Below, in pieces: positions 54,214-63,702 of a stretch of 64,000 nt of DNA (positions within the stretch are counted from its first letter, which is position 1; every line of letters begins with the position of its first letter). The notes beneath the pieces are model-generated. The model did not search any database. It was not told the origin of the DNA and saw only the letters and a list, made by a program, of their open reading frames with translations. Source of the DNA: Pseudomonas frederiksbergensis (lineage in GTDB: Bacteria > Pseudomonadota > Gammaproteobacteria > Pseudomonadales > Pseudomonadaceae). The DNA lies in assembly GCF_900105495.1 (NCBI RefSeq), contig NZ_FNTF01000002.1:2703501-2767500 (forward strand), read 5' to 3'. The translations under genes were made by a program, and so were the position numbers.

Positions 54214-56283
54214 ATGAGTTTGCTCAACATCGGGATGTCGGGGCTGTCAGCCAGCCAATCGTCGTTGATGACGACGGGTAACAACATCGCCAACGTCGAT
54301 ACCGCGGGTTACTCGCGTCAGCAGACCGTGCAGGGCACCAAAGCCTCGCAGCAGTTCGGCAATGTCTACATCGGCACCGGCACGACCCTGGCCGATGTAC
54401 GTCGGGTGTACAACAGCTACCTTGACGCCCAACTGCAGACCACCACTTCGCTCAACAGCGATTCGGCCGCGTACCTGGGCCAGGTCACGCCGCTGGACAA
54501 ACTGCTGTCGGACACCAGCACCGGCCTCAATGGCGCACTGACCAAGTTCTTCGCCTCGGTGCAGAACGTCAACGCCAAGCCGGGTGACGACGCTTCACGC
54601 CAGTTGCTGCTCAGCGATGCCCAGGCCTTGAGCAATCGTTTCAATTCGGTGTCCAGCCAGTTGAACGAGCAGAACGCGAACATCAATGGCAACCTGACGA
54701 ACATGGCCGATCAGGTCAACAAACTGGCCGCCACCGTGGCGCAGTTGAACCAGAAGATTGCCGAAATTTCCAGCTCCGGTGGCATGCCGAACGAGCTGCT
54801 CGACGCCCGTAACGAGACCGTACGCCAGCTTTCGACCTTTACCGGCGCGCAGATCGTCGAGCGTGAAGGTAACGTCGATATCTACTTGGGCAGCGGCCAG
54901 CCGCTGGTCATGGGCAACACCGTCAACAAACTCGAAGTCGTGCCGGGCAAAGACGACCCGAACCGCTTGGCGCTGCAACTCAATCGTGGTTCGAGCACCA
55001 TCGATATCACGTCGATCATGACCGGTGGCGAAATCGGCGGTTTGCTGCGCTATCGCAGCACCGTGCTCGACCCGGCCATGAACGAACTGGGTCGCGTCGC
55101 CCTGGTCGTCGCCGATCAGATGAACAGCATCCAGGCCCAGGGCATCGACAAGAACGGTGACTTCGGTTCAAACCTGTTCAACAGCATCAACAGTGCTGCG
55201 CAAATGGCTCAGCGCAGCATCGCCTCCGGCAATAACAGCGTGGGTTCGGGCAACTTCGATGTCAGCATCGAAGACACTGGCAAGCTGACCATCAACGATT
55301 ACAAGGTGACGTTCACCAGCGCCACCGACTACACCGTGCAGCGCCTGCCAGACAATACGCCTGTGGGCGGCAGCTACAGCACGACGACCACACCGGCGCC
55401 GGTGATCGAGGGGTTCTCCTTGAAGCTGACCGGTGGCACCGCGGCTGCTGGCGATACCTTCAAGATCACCCCGACCCGCAATGCGGCGGCCAATATCAAG
55501 ACCGAGATGACCGACTCCAAACGTCTGGCCATCGCGGCACCGTTGGGTGCATCCATCGCGGCGAGCGGCAGCGGTAATGGCACCCTGACCATTCCGGCCA
55601 GCGGTCAACCGACCCTGACCACCCAATTCGATATCTACGACGCGGCCACCAAAACCGCGATGCAGAACGGCCTGAAAAATTCCACGCCGGCCAAGGTTGT
55701 CTTTGGTGCGGTGTCCGCCGACGGCACCAGCCAGGCCTACCAGTTCCTGGATGCCAAGGGTGGGGTGATCAGCAGCGGCACCATCAAGCCAGGTGAGAGC
55801 AACACCTTGAACTTGAGCATTCCGCTCAAGGATTCCACAGGTGCGCCGATCCCGCCTGCGCCTGCCACTCAGTACACCGCGGCCTTCAGCATGACCATCG
55901 CCGGCTCCCCGAGCAACGGCGCCGGGATCAACGTCTCGCTCAGTCAGCCGGGCAGCCTGGACAACCGTAACGGCACCGCACTGGCCGGCTTGCAGACCGC
56001 GCAGACCGTGGACACCGGCTCCGCCAGCAAAGGCATTTCCCTGAACGACGCTTACGGCAAACTGGTCGAAGGCGTTGGCTCCAAGGCCGCCCAGGGCAAG
56101 CTCGACAGCGCCGCGACCTCAGCCATCCTGGCAAACGCCAAGGGTGCGCGCGACTCGCTTTCGGGTGTCGACCTCGATGAGGAAACCGGCAACCTGGTCA
56201 AGTATCAGCAGTACTACACCGCCTCTTCGCAGATCATCAAGGCTGCGCAGGAAATCTTCAGCACTTTGATCAACAGCATTTAA
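54214..56283 (+). CDS. flgK: FlgK, hook-filament junction protein 1
   Basis: The product is 689 residues. MSLLNIGMSGLSASQSSLMT and NNIANVDTAGYSRQQTV are the family N-terminus; SGVDLDEETGNLVKYQQYYT and the C-terminal TLINSI complete it. It is the first adaptor between hook and filament. It is longer than E. coli FlgK (547) because of an enlarged central variable region. It is 23 bp after flgJ. Confidence 0.96.
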   Translation: MSLLNIGMSGLSASQSSLMTTGNNIANVDTAGYSRQQTVQGTKASQQFGNVYIGTGTTLADVRRVYNSYLDAQLQTTTSLNSDSAAYLGQVTPLDKLLSDTSTGLNGALTKFFASVQNVNAKPGDDASRQLLLSDAQALSNRFNSVSSQLNEQNANINGNLTNMADQVNKLAATVAQLNQKIAEISSSGGMPNELLDARNETVRQLSTFTGAQIVEREGNVDIYLGSGQPLVMGNTVNKLEVVPGKDDPNRLALQLNRGSSTIDITSIMTGGEIGGLLRYRSTVLDPAMNELGRVALVVADQMNSIQAQGIDKNGDFGSNLFNSINSAAQMAQRSIASGNNSVGSGNFDVSIEDTGKLTINDYKVTFTSATDYTVQRLPDNTPVGGSYSTTTTPAPVIEGFSLKLTGGTAAAGDTFKITPTRNAAANIKTEMTDSKRLAIAAPLGASIAASGSGNGTLTIPASGQPTLTTQFDIYDAATKTAMQNGLKNSTPAKVVFGAVSADGTSQAYQFLDAKGGVISSGTIKPGESNTLNLSIPLKDSTGAPIPPAPATQYTAAFSMTIAGSPSNGAGINVSLSQPGSLDNRNGTALAGLQTAQTVDTGSASKGISLNDAYGKLVEGVGSKAAQGKLDSAATSAILANAKGARDSLSGVDLDEETGNLVKYQQYYTASSQIIKAAQEIFSTLINSI

Positions 56284-56296
56284 GGAGTCGTAGCCC

Positions 56297-57865
56297 ATGC
56301 GCATTTCTACCGCCCAGTTTTACGAGTCCTCGGCTGCGAACTATCAGAAGAACTTCGCCAACGTGGTCAAGAGCAGCGAAGAGGCCAGCAGCCTGGTTCG
56401 CGTGAACACCGCAGCCGATGATCCGGTCGGCGCCTCGCGTCTGTTGCAATTGGGTCAGCAGGCTTCGATGCTGGATCAGTTCTCGAACAATATGACCACC
56501 ATCAAAGGCACGCTCGGCCAGACCGAAGCGGTGATGACCAGCATCAACAACGTGCTGCAGCGCGCCAAGGAACTAGCCCTGGGCGCGGGCAACGCCGGTT
56601 ATACCGACGCTGACCGCCAGGCCAACGCCTCTGAACTGGGTCAGATCGAAGAGCAGCTGCTGAGCCTGATGAACACCAAGGACGAGAACGGCAAATACAT
56701 CTTCTCCGGATCCAAGGGCGATATCGCACCGTTCTCGCGTAATACCGATGGCAGCTACACCTACAACGGTGATCAGGTCACGCTGGATCTGCCGATTGGC
56801 GATACCCAGTCGATGGCCACCAACAGCACCGGTTGGGACGTGTTCCAGCAAGCCATCAACACCAGCCGCACCCAGACTGCAATGACCTCGCCAGCCGTCG
56901 ATGACGGTCGTGTGGTGCTTTCCAACGGTCAGGTGGGCTCCGACGTTACCTACAACGCAAAATTCCGCAGTGGCGAACCGTACACGGTGAATTTCGTCAG
57001 CGATACGCAGCTGCAAATCACAGACTCGCTGGGTAACGATGTCACCGCCGAGGCCAGTCAGAACGGTGTGTTCAGTTCCACCGGTGGGGCGGCCACGCAG
57101 ACTGTCAACTTCCGTGGCGTCGATCTGAAGTTGAACATTAACCTGCAAGCGGGTGACGTTCCGAGCACGGTGATCACCGGACACAGTTTCACCCTGGCTG
57201 CCAAGCCGGACAGCTTCAATGCGTCCCGCAGCCCAGGTAACCCCTCGGCGGCGCTGGTCACCGGGACGGCGGTCACCAATAGCGCCGACTACCACGCCAG
57301 TTTTCCGGGTGGCGGCGCGATCCTCAAGTTCACCAGTGCCACGAATTACGATTTGTATGCCTCGCCTTTGACCGCTAACAGCACACCGGTTTCCAGCGGC
57401 ACAATGGCGGGTTCCACAGCAACAGCGTCAGGTGTCTCCTTTACTTTGGCCGGTACACCGGCGGCGGGAGATCAGTTTTCCGTTGCGGTCAACACTCACC
57501 AGACGCAAAACGTTCTGGACACTGTCAGTCAGCTCAAAACAGCACTGTCGACGCCGACCAACAATAATCCGATAGCCATTCAGAAACTGAACGCGGCAAT
57601 CGGCTCGGGTGTTGGCAACTTGTCCAGTGGCATCGACCAGTTGGCGTCAGGTCTCAGCTCCGTGGGTGGTCGCGGCGCATCATTGGTCACCCAGACTGAC
57701 ATCAACCAGAGCCTGGCACTGGCCAATACGCAGACGCAGGGTGCGATTCGTGATTCGGACCCTGCCGAAGTGATGACCCGTCTGACGCTGCAGCAAACCA
57801 TGCTTCAAGCCTCGCAACTGGCGTTCAGCAAAATTGCTCAGTTGGGGTTGTTCAACAAAGTCTGA
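56297..57865 (+). CDS. flgL: FlgL, hook-filament junction protein 3
   Basis: The product is 522 residues. MRISTAQFYESSAANYQKNF and NTAADDPVGASRLLQL are the flagellin-like N-terminal coil, and the C-terminal coil ends LAFSKIAQLGLFNKV. The central region is expanded compared with E. coli FlgL (317). It joins FlgK to the flagellin filament. It is 13 bp after flgK, with GGAG upstream, and is the last gene of this flagellar operon. Confidence 0.95.
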   Translation: MRISTAQFYESSAANYQKNFANVVKSSEEASSLVRVNTAADDPVGASRLLQLGQQASMLDQFSNNMTTIKGTLGQTEAVMTSINNVLQRAKELALGAGNAGYTDADRQANASELGQIEEQLLSLMNTKDENGKYIFSGSKGDIAPFSRNTDGSYTYNGDQVTLDLPIGDTQSMATNSTGWDVFQQAINTSRTQTAMTSPAVDDGRVVLSNGQVGSDVTYNAKFRSGEPYTVNFVSDTQLQITDSLGNDVTAEASQNGVFSSTGGAATQTVNFRGVDLKLNINLQAGDVPSTVITGHSFTLAAKPDSFNASRSPGNPSAALVTGTAVTNSADYHASFPGGGAILKFTSATNYDLYASPLTANSTPVSSGTMAGSTATASGVSFTLAGTPAAGDQFSVAVNTHQTQNVLDTVSQLKTALSTPTNNNPIAIQKLNAAIGSGVGNLSSGIDQLASGLSSVGGRGASLVTQTDINQSLALANTQTQGAIRDSDPAEVMTRLTLQQTMLQASQLAFSKIAQLGLFNKV

Positions 57866-57871
57866 GTCAAG

Positions 57872-57896
57872 GCCCTCGCGATGTTGTCGCGGGGGC
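57872..57896 (+). terminator. Hairpin after flgL
   Basis: GCCCTCGCGA pairs with TCGCGGGGGC around TGTTG, seven bases after the flgL stop. There is no T-run, so termination may be partial and readthrough into the glycosyltransferase gene is possible. Confidence 0.5.
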
Positions 57897-57989
57897 TTAA
57901 GACTGCTGAGTGCAAACCGTCTTTTTTCAGCGGTTCCGGGAACTCTCCTTGTTTAGAGTGAGGTCCCGCCGCTCGAGAGTTCCCTCGCC

Positions 57990-60900
57990 GTGAAACCAGC
58001 TCCTCTTGTCACCATCGCCATCCCCGCCTTCAAACCGCAGTTCTTCCAGACGGCACTGCAAAGCGCGCTGAATCAGACCTACGCCAATCTTGAAGTAATC
58101 GTCTGCGATGACAGTTGTGGCAACGAGATCCGTGAGATCGTCGATGCCTGCGAGGTGCCTGTCTCGATTCGCCTGCGCTATGTGCGCAATCCGCAGCGCC
58201 TGGGTTTTCAGGCCAACCTCATGGCCTGTGCGCAAGAGGCCAGCGGTGACTATCTGAAGTTACTGTGCGACGACGACCAGCTACTCCCTGAATGCATCAC
58301 TCAGCAGATCGTCGGCTTCATCGACCACGAAGACGTCAACCTGGTGACCGGCCAGCGGCAGTTTTACGACGGTGATTACATCCTGCTTTCTGACCGTGTG
58401 GAAAATTGCTGTTTTTCCACGGGAGTCACCTTGTTCAAGGGTGAGGATCTGCTGGGCATTCTGGAAAGCAGTCTGGTCAATTTTCTCACTGGCCTCAGCG
58501 GGGCGTTGTTGCGAACCCGGCATGCGCTGGAATATTTGCCGGCCCTGACTCAGATTGGCGAAGGCTTTATCGCGTGTCTGGACTTCGCCTTGTTTGCCTG
58601 CCTGCTACGGCGTGGCAATCTGGTGGTGGTGGGTCAGGTGTTGAGCCTTGAGCGTTTGCATCCGGCGCGGCTGAGCGATCAGACACCAGTCAAGGCTGCG
58701 GTAATGACCGAACTCGACTGGCTCAAGCAAATGCTTGCCTTGCGCAGTGGTGAGCCGGCGCCTGCGCCGGGCTGGGTACGTTATCTGGCACTGGCCGATG
58801 CGACTGAGGGGCACGCCTATGCCTGGGAAGAAACCGCGCTGGGACGGCAACTGGGCTTCATTCAAACGATGGTGCACACCCGGGTAGGCGTCAAGAGCGA
58901 CAGCTTTGTCGACATGTACCGGGAATGGCTGTCGTGCCGTCGTTTGAAACCGGCCCAGCAACGTTTGCTCGACGCCCGTTTGCAGGGTTGGAGCTGGCGT
59001 CCGCGCATCGTGCCGATTGTTCTCGACAGCGAAGGCGATGTTCCGGCGCTGGAAGAGACGCTCAAGAGCATTCGTCATCAGACCTACGCCGCCGAGCACG
59101 TGGTAGTGCTGTCCCAATTACAGCACGCGCCATTCGACGGTGTGCGTCATATACGTCTGGATGATGAACCGGTTGCCCAGTTCAATCGCCTGCTGGCCCA
59201 GTTGGATAACGCAGACTGGATCTATCTGGTTCGCGCGGGCGATCGCTTGAATGAACTGGCTTTACTGTTACTGGCAGAGCGCATGGTGGAAATGCCTGAC
59301 GTGCGCTGCCTCTACAGTGACGAGGGCGGATTGCGTGATGACGTCTCGGTCGAGCCGGTGTTCAAGCCCGACTTCAACCTGGATCTGATGCGCAGCTATC
59401 CCTATGTCGGCCGCGTGCTGGCCCTGCAGCGGCAGCGGATGATCGAGCTGGGTGGCATGCAACACGGTTTTGGCGAGCTGGGTGTGCATGATCTGGTCTG
59501 GCGACTGGTGGAGAGTAACGGGCCACATGCGATTGGGCACATCGCTGAAGTTCTCGTGGAATCTGCTCTGTGTCTCTCCCAGTGGCTCACGCAGCCGCAG
59601 ATTATCGAGCAGAACCCTCGCGTGCTGGCCGCGCACCTGCAGCGGCTCGGTGCACCACACCGGATTCGCCCTGGCAATCAGCCGATGATCAATCGTGTGG
59701 ACTACCTGCATGATGAGCCGGCCATGGTTTCGATCGTCATTGCGACCCGCGATGAATTGGGTTCCCTGGAGCGTTGCGTCGAAAGTCTGTTGGAGAAAAC
59801 CGCCTGCCAACGCTATGAAGTTCTCATTGTCGACAACGGCAGTACTGCCGTTGATGCCTGCAACTGGCTGTCGGCCATGGAGCAAATGGGCAGTGACAAA
59901 CTTCGGGTGTTGCACTGTGATCATGGTGACAATCTGGCTGCAGTGCAGAACTTCGCTGCCGGCCACGCCCGTGGCGACTATCTGTTGTTTCTCAGTCCCT
60001 ACAGTATCGTTGTGAGCCCTGATTGGCTCGACGAGTTGCTCAATCACGCTCAGCGTCCGGAAGTCGGAGTGGTCGGCGGTCGGCTGGTGAGTCCGCAAGG
60101 GCGTATCGAGGGCACGGCCCAGGTACTGGGGTTGCGGGGGGCGGTCGGTGTTCCCAATCGTGGTGAGTTGCTCAACACGTCCGGTTACATGCAGCGCCAG
60201 CAGACCGTACAGAATTTCAGTGCCGTGGGCATCGATTGCCTGCTTGTGCGCAAGAAGGTTTTTGATGATCTGCACGGCCTGGACGAGCAGAATCTGGCGC
60301 AAGCACTCAATGGCGCTGACTTTTGCCTGCGTGTGAAGCAAAGCGGATACCTGGTGGTGTGGACTCCCTACGCCGAATTGATGCGAGTGGTTCCATCCTC
60401 TGCCTTCATTCCCGCTCCCAGGGTGTTGCAGGCCGAGCAGAAAAGCTTTTACCAGCGATGGTTGCCAGTGATAGCCAGGGATCCGGCCTACAACCCTAAT
60501 CTGAGTCTGGGCACCAGCAACTTCAGTTTGGAGCCGGGATTCAAGGATGGCTGGGACCCGTTCTCGCGTCAGCTTTTGCCCAAGATTCTGGCGATTCCAA
60601 TCAATACCACCGCAGTGGGCCATTACCGGGTTGCCCAGCCGTTCCGTGAGTTGGAGGCGGCCGGGCGCGTGGTGGGGCATCTGAGTTATCACACGCCGAC
60701 AGACATTGACCTGGAACGGTGCTCCCCCGACGTGATCGTGCTGCAGGGCCGCTATAGCCAGAATGCGGTCGATGAGGTTGAGCGAGTCAAAAACTGCTCG
60801 CACGCTTTGCGCATCTTTGAACTTGACGATTATGTGATTGATGTCCCGAAGAAGAACGCGCACCTGCGCAAGGCTGAGGTCGGGGTCGATAAAATAGTGC

Positions 60901-61562
60901 GCCGTGGCATAGGGCTGTGTGACCGGGTTGTGGTCTCGACCCAGCCCTTGGCCGACGCTTTGCGGGACATGCATCACGATATCCGGGTGGTCCCGAACAT
61001 GCTTGCGCCGCATCTCTGGACCGGGCTCACCAGTCAGCGCCGCACCTCTCGCAAGCCTCGCGTGGGTTGGGGTGGCGGGACGAGTCATGATGGAGACCTG
61101 GCGATCATTGCGGACGTGGTACGCCTGCTTGCCAACGAAGTCGAATGGGTGTTCTTCGGCATGTGTCCGCCGGCTTTGCGTCCATTTGTCCATGAGTTCC
61201 ATCCCAGCATCGGCCTGGAGGCCTATCCGGCCAAACTGGCCAGCCTGAACCTCGATCTGGCCTTGGCACCGCTGGAGTTCCACATCTTCAACGACTGCAA
61301 GAGCAACCTGCGTCTGTTGGAGTACGGCGCCTGCGGTTACCCGGTGATTTGCACCGACACTGAAGCCTATCGCGGCTATCTGCCCTGCACCAAGGTCGTG
61401 AGCAACAGCACCGAGGAATGGCTCGAGGCAATCCGCATGCACCTGTCCGACCCTGATGCGAGCTATCGCATGGGCGATGCGCTGCGTGAGGAAGTGCTGC
61501 GCGATTACATGCTCAAGGGCAACAATCTCAACTACTGGGACGAGGGCTGGTTGCCTGACTGA
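57990..61562 (+). CDS. Multi-module glycosyltransferase, probably for flagellin
   Basis: The product is 1190 residues. Module 1 (~4-230) is a GT2 domain with VTIAIPAFKPQFFQTALQSA and the DXD-like LLCDDDQLLP. A central part (~330-560) looks like a second, weaker GT-A-like domain (LDSEGDVPALEETLKSIRHQ). Module 3 (~577-810) is a clear GT2 domain (VSIVIATRDELGSLERCVES). The C-terminal ~320 residues resemble a GT4/GT-B fold (VGHYRVAQPFRELEAAG; RVGWGGGTSHDGDL; CKSNLRLLEYGACGYPVICT). No membrane segment is visible. The position between flgL and CDP-sugar genes matches the flagellin glycosyltransferase (Fgt-type) loci of Pseudomonas. The start is a GTG at 57990. Confidence 0.85.
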   Translation: MKPAPLVTIAIPAFKPQFFQTALQSALNQTYANLEVIVCDDSCGNEIREIVDACEVPVSIRLRYVRNPQRLGFQANLMACAQEASGDYLKLLCDDDQLLPECITQQIVGFIDHEDVNLVTGQRQFYDGDYILLSDRVENCCFSTGVTLFKGEDLLGILESSLVNFLTGLSGALLRTRHALEYLPALTQIGEGFIACLDFALFACLLRRGNLVVVGQVLSLERLHPARLSDQTPVKAAVMTELDWLKQMLALRSGEPAPAPGWVRYLALADATEGHAYAWEETALGRQLGFIQTMVHTRVGVKSDSFVDMYREWLSCRRLKPAQQRLLDARLQGWSWRPRIVPIVLDSEGDVPALEETLKSIRHQTYAAEHVVVLSQLQHAPFDGVRHIRLDDEPVAQFNRLLAQLDNADWIYLVRAGDRLNELALLLLAERMVEMPDVRCLYSDEGGLRDDVSVEPVFKPDFNLDLMRSYPYVGRVLALQRQRMIELGGMQHGFGELGVHDLVWRLVESNGPHAIGHIAEVLVESALCLSQWLTQPQIIEQNPRVLAAHLQRLGAPHRIRPGNQPMINRVDYLHDEPAMVSIVIATRDELGSLERCVESLLEKTACQRYEVLIVDNGSTAVDACNWLSAMEQMGSDKLRVLHCDHGDNLAAVQNFAAGHARGDYLLFLSPYSIVVSPDWLDELLNHAQRPEVGVVGGRLVSPQGRIEGTAQVLGLRGAVGVPNRGELLNTSGYMQRQQTVQNFSAVGIDCLLVRKKVFDDLHGLDEQNLAQALNGADFCLRVKQSGYLVVWTPYAELMRVVPSSAFIPAPRVLQAEQKSFYQRWLPVIARDPAYNPNLSLGTSNFSLEPGFKDGWDPFSRQLLPKILAIPINTTAVGHYRVAQPFRELEAAGRVVGHLSYHTPTDIDLERCSPDVIVLQGRYSQNAVDEVERVKNCSHALRIFELDDYVIDVPKKNAHLRKAEVGVDKIVRRGIGLCDRVVVSTQPLADALRDMHHDIRVVPNMLAPHLWTGLTSQRRTSRKPRVGWGGGTSHDGDLAIIADVVRLLANEVEWVFFGMCPPALRPFVHEFHPSIGLEAYPAKLASLNLDLALAPLEFHIFNDCKSNLRLLEYGACGYPVICTDTEAYRGYLPCTKVVSNSTEEWLEAIRMHLSDPDASYRMGDALREEVLRDYMLKGNNLNYWDEGWLPD

Positions 61563-61643
61563 TCGGGCATGGATGTACACCTGCATACCTGAATCAGACG
61601 CCTTTCTCCTGCTACGGGATTGAAGGTGCCCGCTTTACGCTTG

Positions 61644-61685
61644 GGGACGAACCCGGTCTGCATGATCCGGATTCGTCCCTTTTTT
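61644..61685 (+). terminator. Rho-independent terminator after the glycosyltransferase gene
   Basis: GGGACGAACCCGG and CCGGATTCGTCCC pair with one mismatch around a 10-base loop and are followed by six T residues. It ends the flgF-glycosyltransferase region and separates it from the rfbF operon. It lies in the 302-bp gap 61563-61864, which has no gene. Confidence 0.85.
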
Positions 61686-61709
61686 GTGCCTGCTATTTGG
61701 ATTCATGAG

Positions 61710-61726
61710 CTGGCGCGTTTCCTGCA
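61710..61726 (+). promoter_or_regulatory. Sigma-54-type promoter upstream of rfbF
   Basis: CTGGCGCGTTTCCTGCA has GG-N10-GC spacing and matches YTGGCACG-N4-TTGCW well. It lies 139 bp before rfbF and 25 bp after the preceding terminator. Confidence 0.6.
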
Positions 61727-61864
61727 AGTCCCCCTCATATCGCCATAAAACGAGCGCTTGCGGCCGGTACGCCGCCGCCTGACACGGCAGAGTGTTTTAG
61801 CCAGACAGCACGCAAAAGCTTGAAATAGCTTGGCCGAGCTCTGTGAAGAACAAGAGGGGAGACG

Positions 61865-62638
61865 ATGAAGGCAGTAATTCTGGCGGGTGGCCTGGGCACG
61901 CGCATCAGCGAAGAGTCGCACCTCAAGCCCAAGCCAATGATCGAGATCGGCGGTAAGCCAATTCTTTGGCACATCATGAAGCAGTATTCCGCCCACGGGA
62001 TTCATGACTTCGTGATCTGCCTTGGCTACAAGGGCTATGCCATCAAGGACTTCTTCGCCAACTACTTCCTGCACACCTCCGACGTCACCTTCGACATGCG
62101 CAACAACCGCATGGACGTGCATCAGAACTACAGCGAGCCGTGGAGCGTCACTCTCATCGACACCGGCGAGGAAACCATGACCGGTGGCCGCTTGCTGCGC
62201 GCCGGCCGTTACCTCAAGGATGAAGAGGCCTTCTGCTTTACCTACGGCGACGGCGTCTCCGATATCAATATCCGTCAACTGGTGGACTACCACACCACCC
62301 ACGGTCGTCTGGCGACCGTCACCGCCGTACAACCGCCGGGCCGTTACGGTGCCCTGGAGCGTCACGGCGATCAGGTGCTCGGTTTCACCGAGAAGCCCCG
62401 TGGTGACGGTGGCTGGATCAATGGCGGTTTCTTTGTGCTTTCGCCCAAAGTGCTCTCGTACATCGGCGGTGATGACACCACTTGGGAAGCCGAGCCATTG
62501 GCCCGTTTGGCCCGGGACGAACAATTGAAGGCCTTCGAGCATGAAGGCTTCTGGCACCCGATGGACACTCTGCGCGACAAGAACTACCTCGAAGCGCTGT
62601 GGCAGAGCGGGGAGGCCCCATGGAAGCAATGGGACTGA
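61865..62638 (+). CDS. rfbF: RfbF, glucose-1-phosphate cytidylyltransferase
   Basis: The product is 257 residues. The nucleotidyltransferase start is [37 protein letters not shown] and [14 protein letters not shown] (~120) are the sugar-phosphate and metal sites of the RfbF family. It makes CDP-glucose from CTP and glucose-1-phosphate, the first step to CDP-linked deoxysugars. The ATG has GAGGGGAGACG upstream. Its 3' end overlaps rfbG by 19 bp. Confidence 0.94.
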   Translation: MKAVILAGGLGTRISEESHLKPKPMIEIGGKPILWHIMKQYSAHGIHDFVICLGYKGYAIKDFFANYFLHTSDVTFDMRNNRMDVHQNYSEPWSVTLIDTGEETMTGGRLLRAGRYLKDEEAFCFTYGDGVSDINIRQLVDYHTTHGRLATVTAVQPPGRYGALERHGDQVLGFTEKPRGDGGWINGGFFVLSPKVLSYIGGDDTTWEAEPLARLARDEQLKAFEHEGFWHPMDTLRDKNYLEALWQSGEAPWKQWD

Positions 62639-63702
62639 GCCCGGAATTCTGGCGTGGCAAACGCGTTCTGCTGACCGGCCACACCGGGTTCAAGGGCAGT
62701 TGGCTGACCCTGTGGCTGCAAAGCCTGGGCGCGCAAGTCAGCGGTTTTGCCCTCGACCCGTCGACCGAACCGAGCCTGTTCGAACTGGCCCGGGTGCACG
62801 AGGGCATCAATGATCAGCGCGGCGACTTGCGTGACCTCGGCGCATTGCTGGAGCTGATCGCCGAAACGCAGCCGGAAATCGTCCTGCACCTGGCGGCCCA
62901 GCCACTGGTGCGCGAAGCCTATCGCGATCCGCTCGGGACCTATTCCAGTAACGTCATGGGCACCCTCAACCTGCTCGAAGCGATCCGTCAGGTCGGTGGC
63001 GTGCGTGCCTGCGTGCTGGTGACCACCGACAAGGTTTACGCGAACAAGGAATGGCTGTGGCCCTACCGCGAAGACGAAGCCCTCGGCGGCCACGACCCTT
63101 ACAGCAGCAGCAAGGCCTGCTGCGAGTTGCTGGCCCAGTCCTATGCCGCTTCGTTTTTCCCGGCCGAGCGCTATGCCGAACACGGTCTGGCGTTGGCCAC
63201 GGCCCGGGCCGGCAACGTGCTGGGCGGTGGTGACTTCGCTCCAGAACGCTTGATCCCTGATGTGCTCAAGGCCTGGTCGGCGGATGAGCCGGTGACCCTG
63301 CGTTACCCGCAAGCCGTGCGCCCTTGGCAGCACGCTCTGGAACCGTTGGCCGGTTACCTGCAACTGGCCGCCGGTCTCTATGAAAAAGGTCCCGGGTTTG
63401 CCGGTGCCTGGAACTTTGGCCCGAGCGAAGCGGACATGTGCAGCGTTGGCGAAGTGGTCGAACTGCTCGCCAACCGCTGGCCACAAGCGCGCGGATTGCG
63501 CATCGAACCGAGCGATTTGCATGAGGCCGGTCTGTTGCGCCTCGACAGCAGCCGCGCCCGTCAACTGTTGGCCTGGCAACCGCGCTGGTCGTTGCAGCAA
63601 TGCCTGACCCATACCCTCGATTGGCACCTGGCCTGGCAAAACGGCGACGACATGCGCGCCATCACGTTGGGCCAGTTGAACCTGTACCGAGGCGCGCTGT
63701 GA
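62620..63702 (+). CDS. rfbG: RfbG, CDP-glucose 4,6-dehydratase
   Basis: The product is a 360-residue SDR-family protein. The NAD-binding glycine motif is [11 protein letters not shown] (~17-27). The catalytic set appears as [11 protein letters not shown] (~130-140) and the YxxxK in [11 protein letters not shown] (~155-165). It converts CDP-glucose to CDP-4-keto-6-deoxyglucose. The ATG at 62620 is chosen because GGGGAGG lies 5-11 bases upstream; the start lies inside the end of rfbF, indicating coupling. Confidence 0.94.
   Translation: MEAMGLSPEFWRGKRVLLTGHTGFKGSWLTLWLQSLGAQVSGFALDPSTEPSLFELARVHEGINDQRGDLRDLGALLELIAETQPEIVLHLAAQPLVREAYRDPLGTYSSNVMGTLNLLEAIRQVGGVRACVLVTTDKVYANKEWLWPYREDEALGGHDPYSSSKACCELLAQSYAASFFPAERYAEHGLALATARAGNVLGGGDFAPERLIPDVLKAWSADEPVTLRYPQAVRPWQHALEPLAGYLQLAAGLYEKGPGFAGAWNFGPSEADMCSVGEVVELLANRWPQARGLRIEPSDLHEAGLLRLDSSRARQLLAWQPRWSLQQCLTHTLDWHLAWQNGDDMRAITLGQLNLYRGAL

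Noticed and set aside
59268..61586. Minus-strand frame of 772 codons opposite the glycosyltransferase
   Set aside because: Antisense shadow; no domain and no ribosome site, while the plus-strand protein has clear GT2 motifs.
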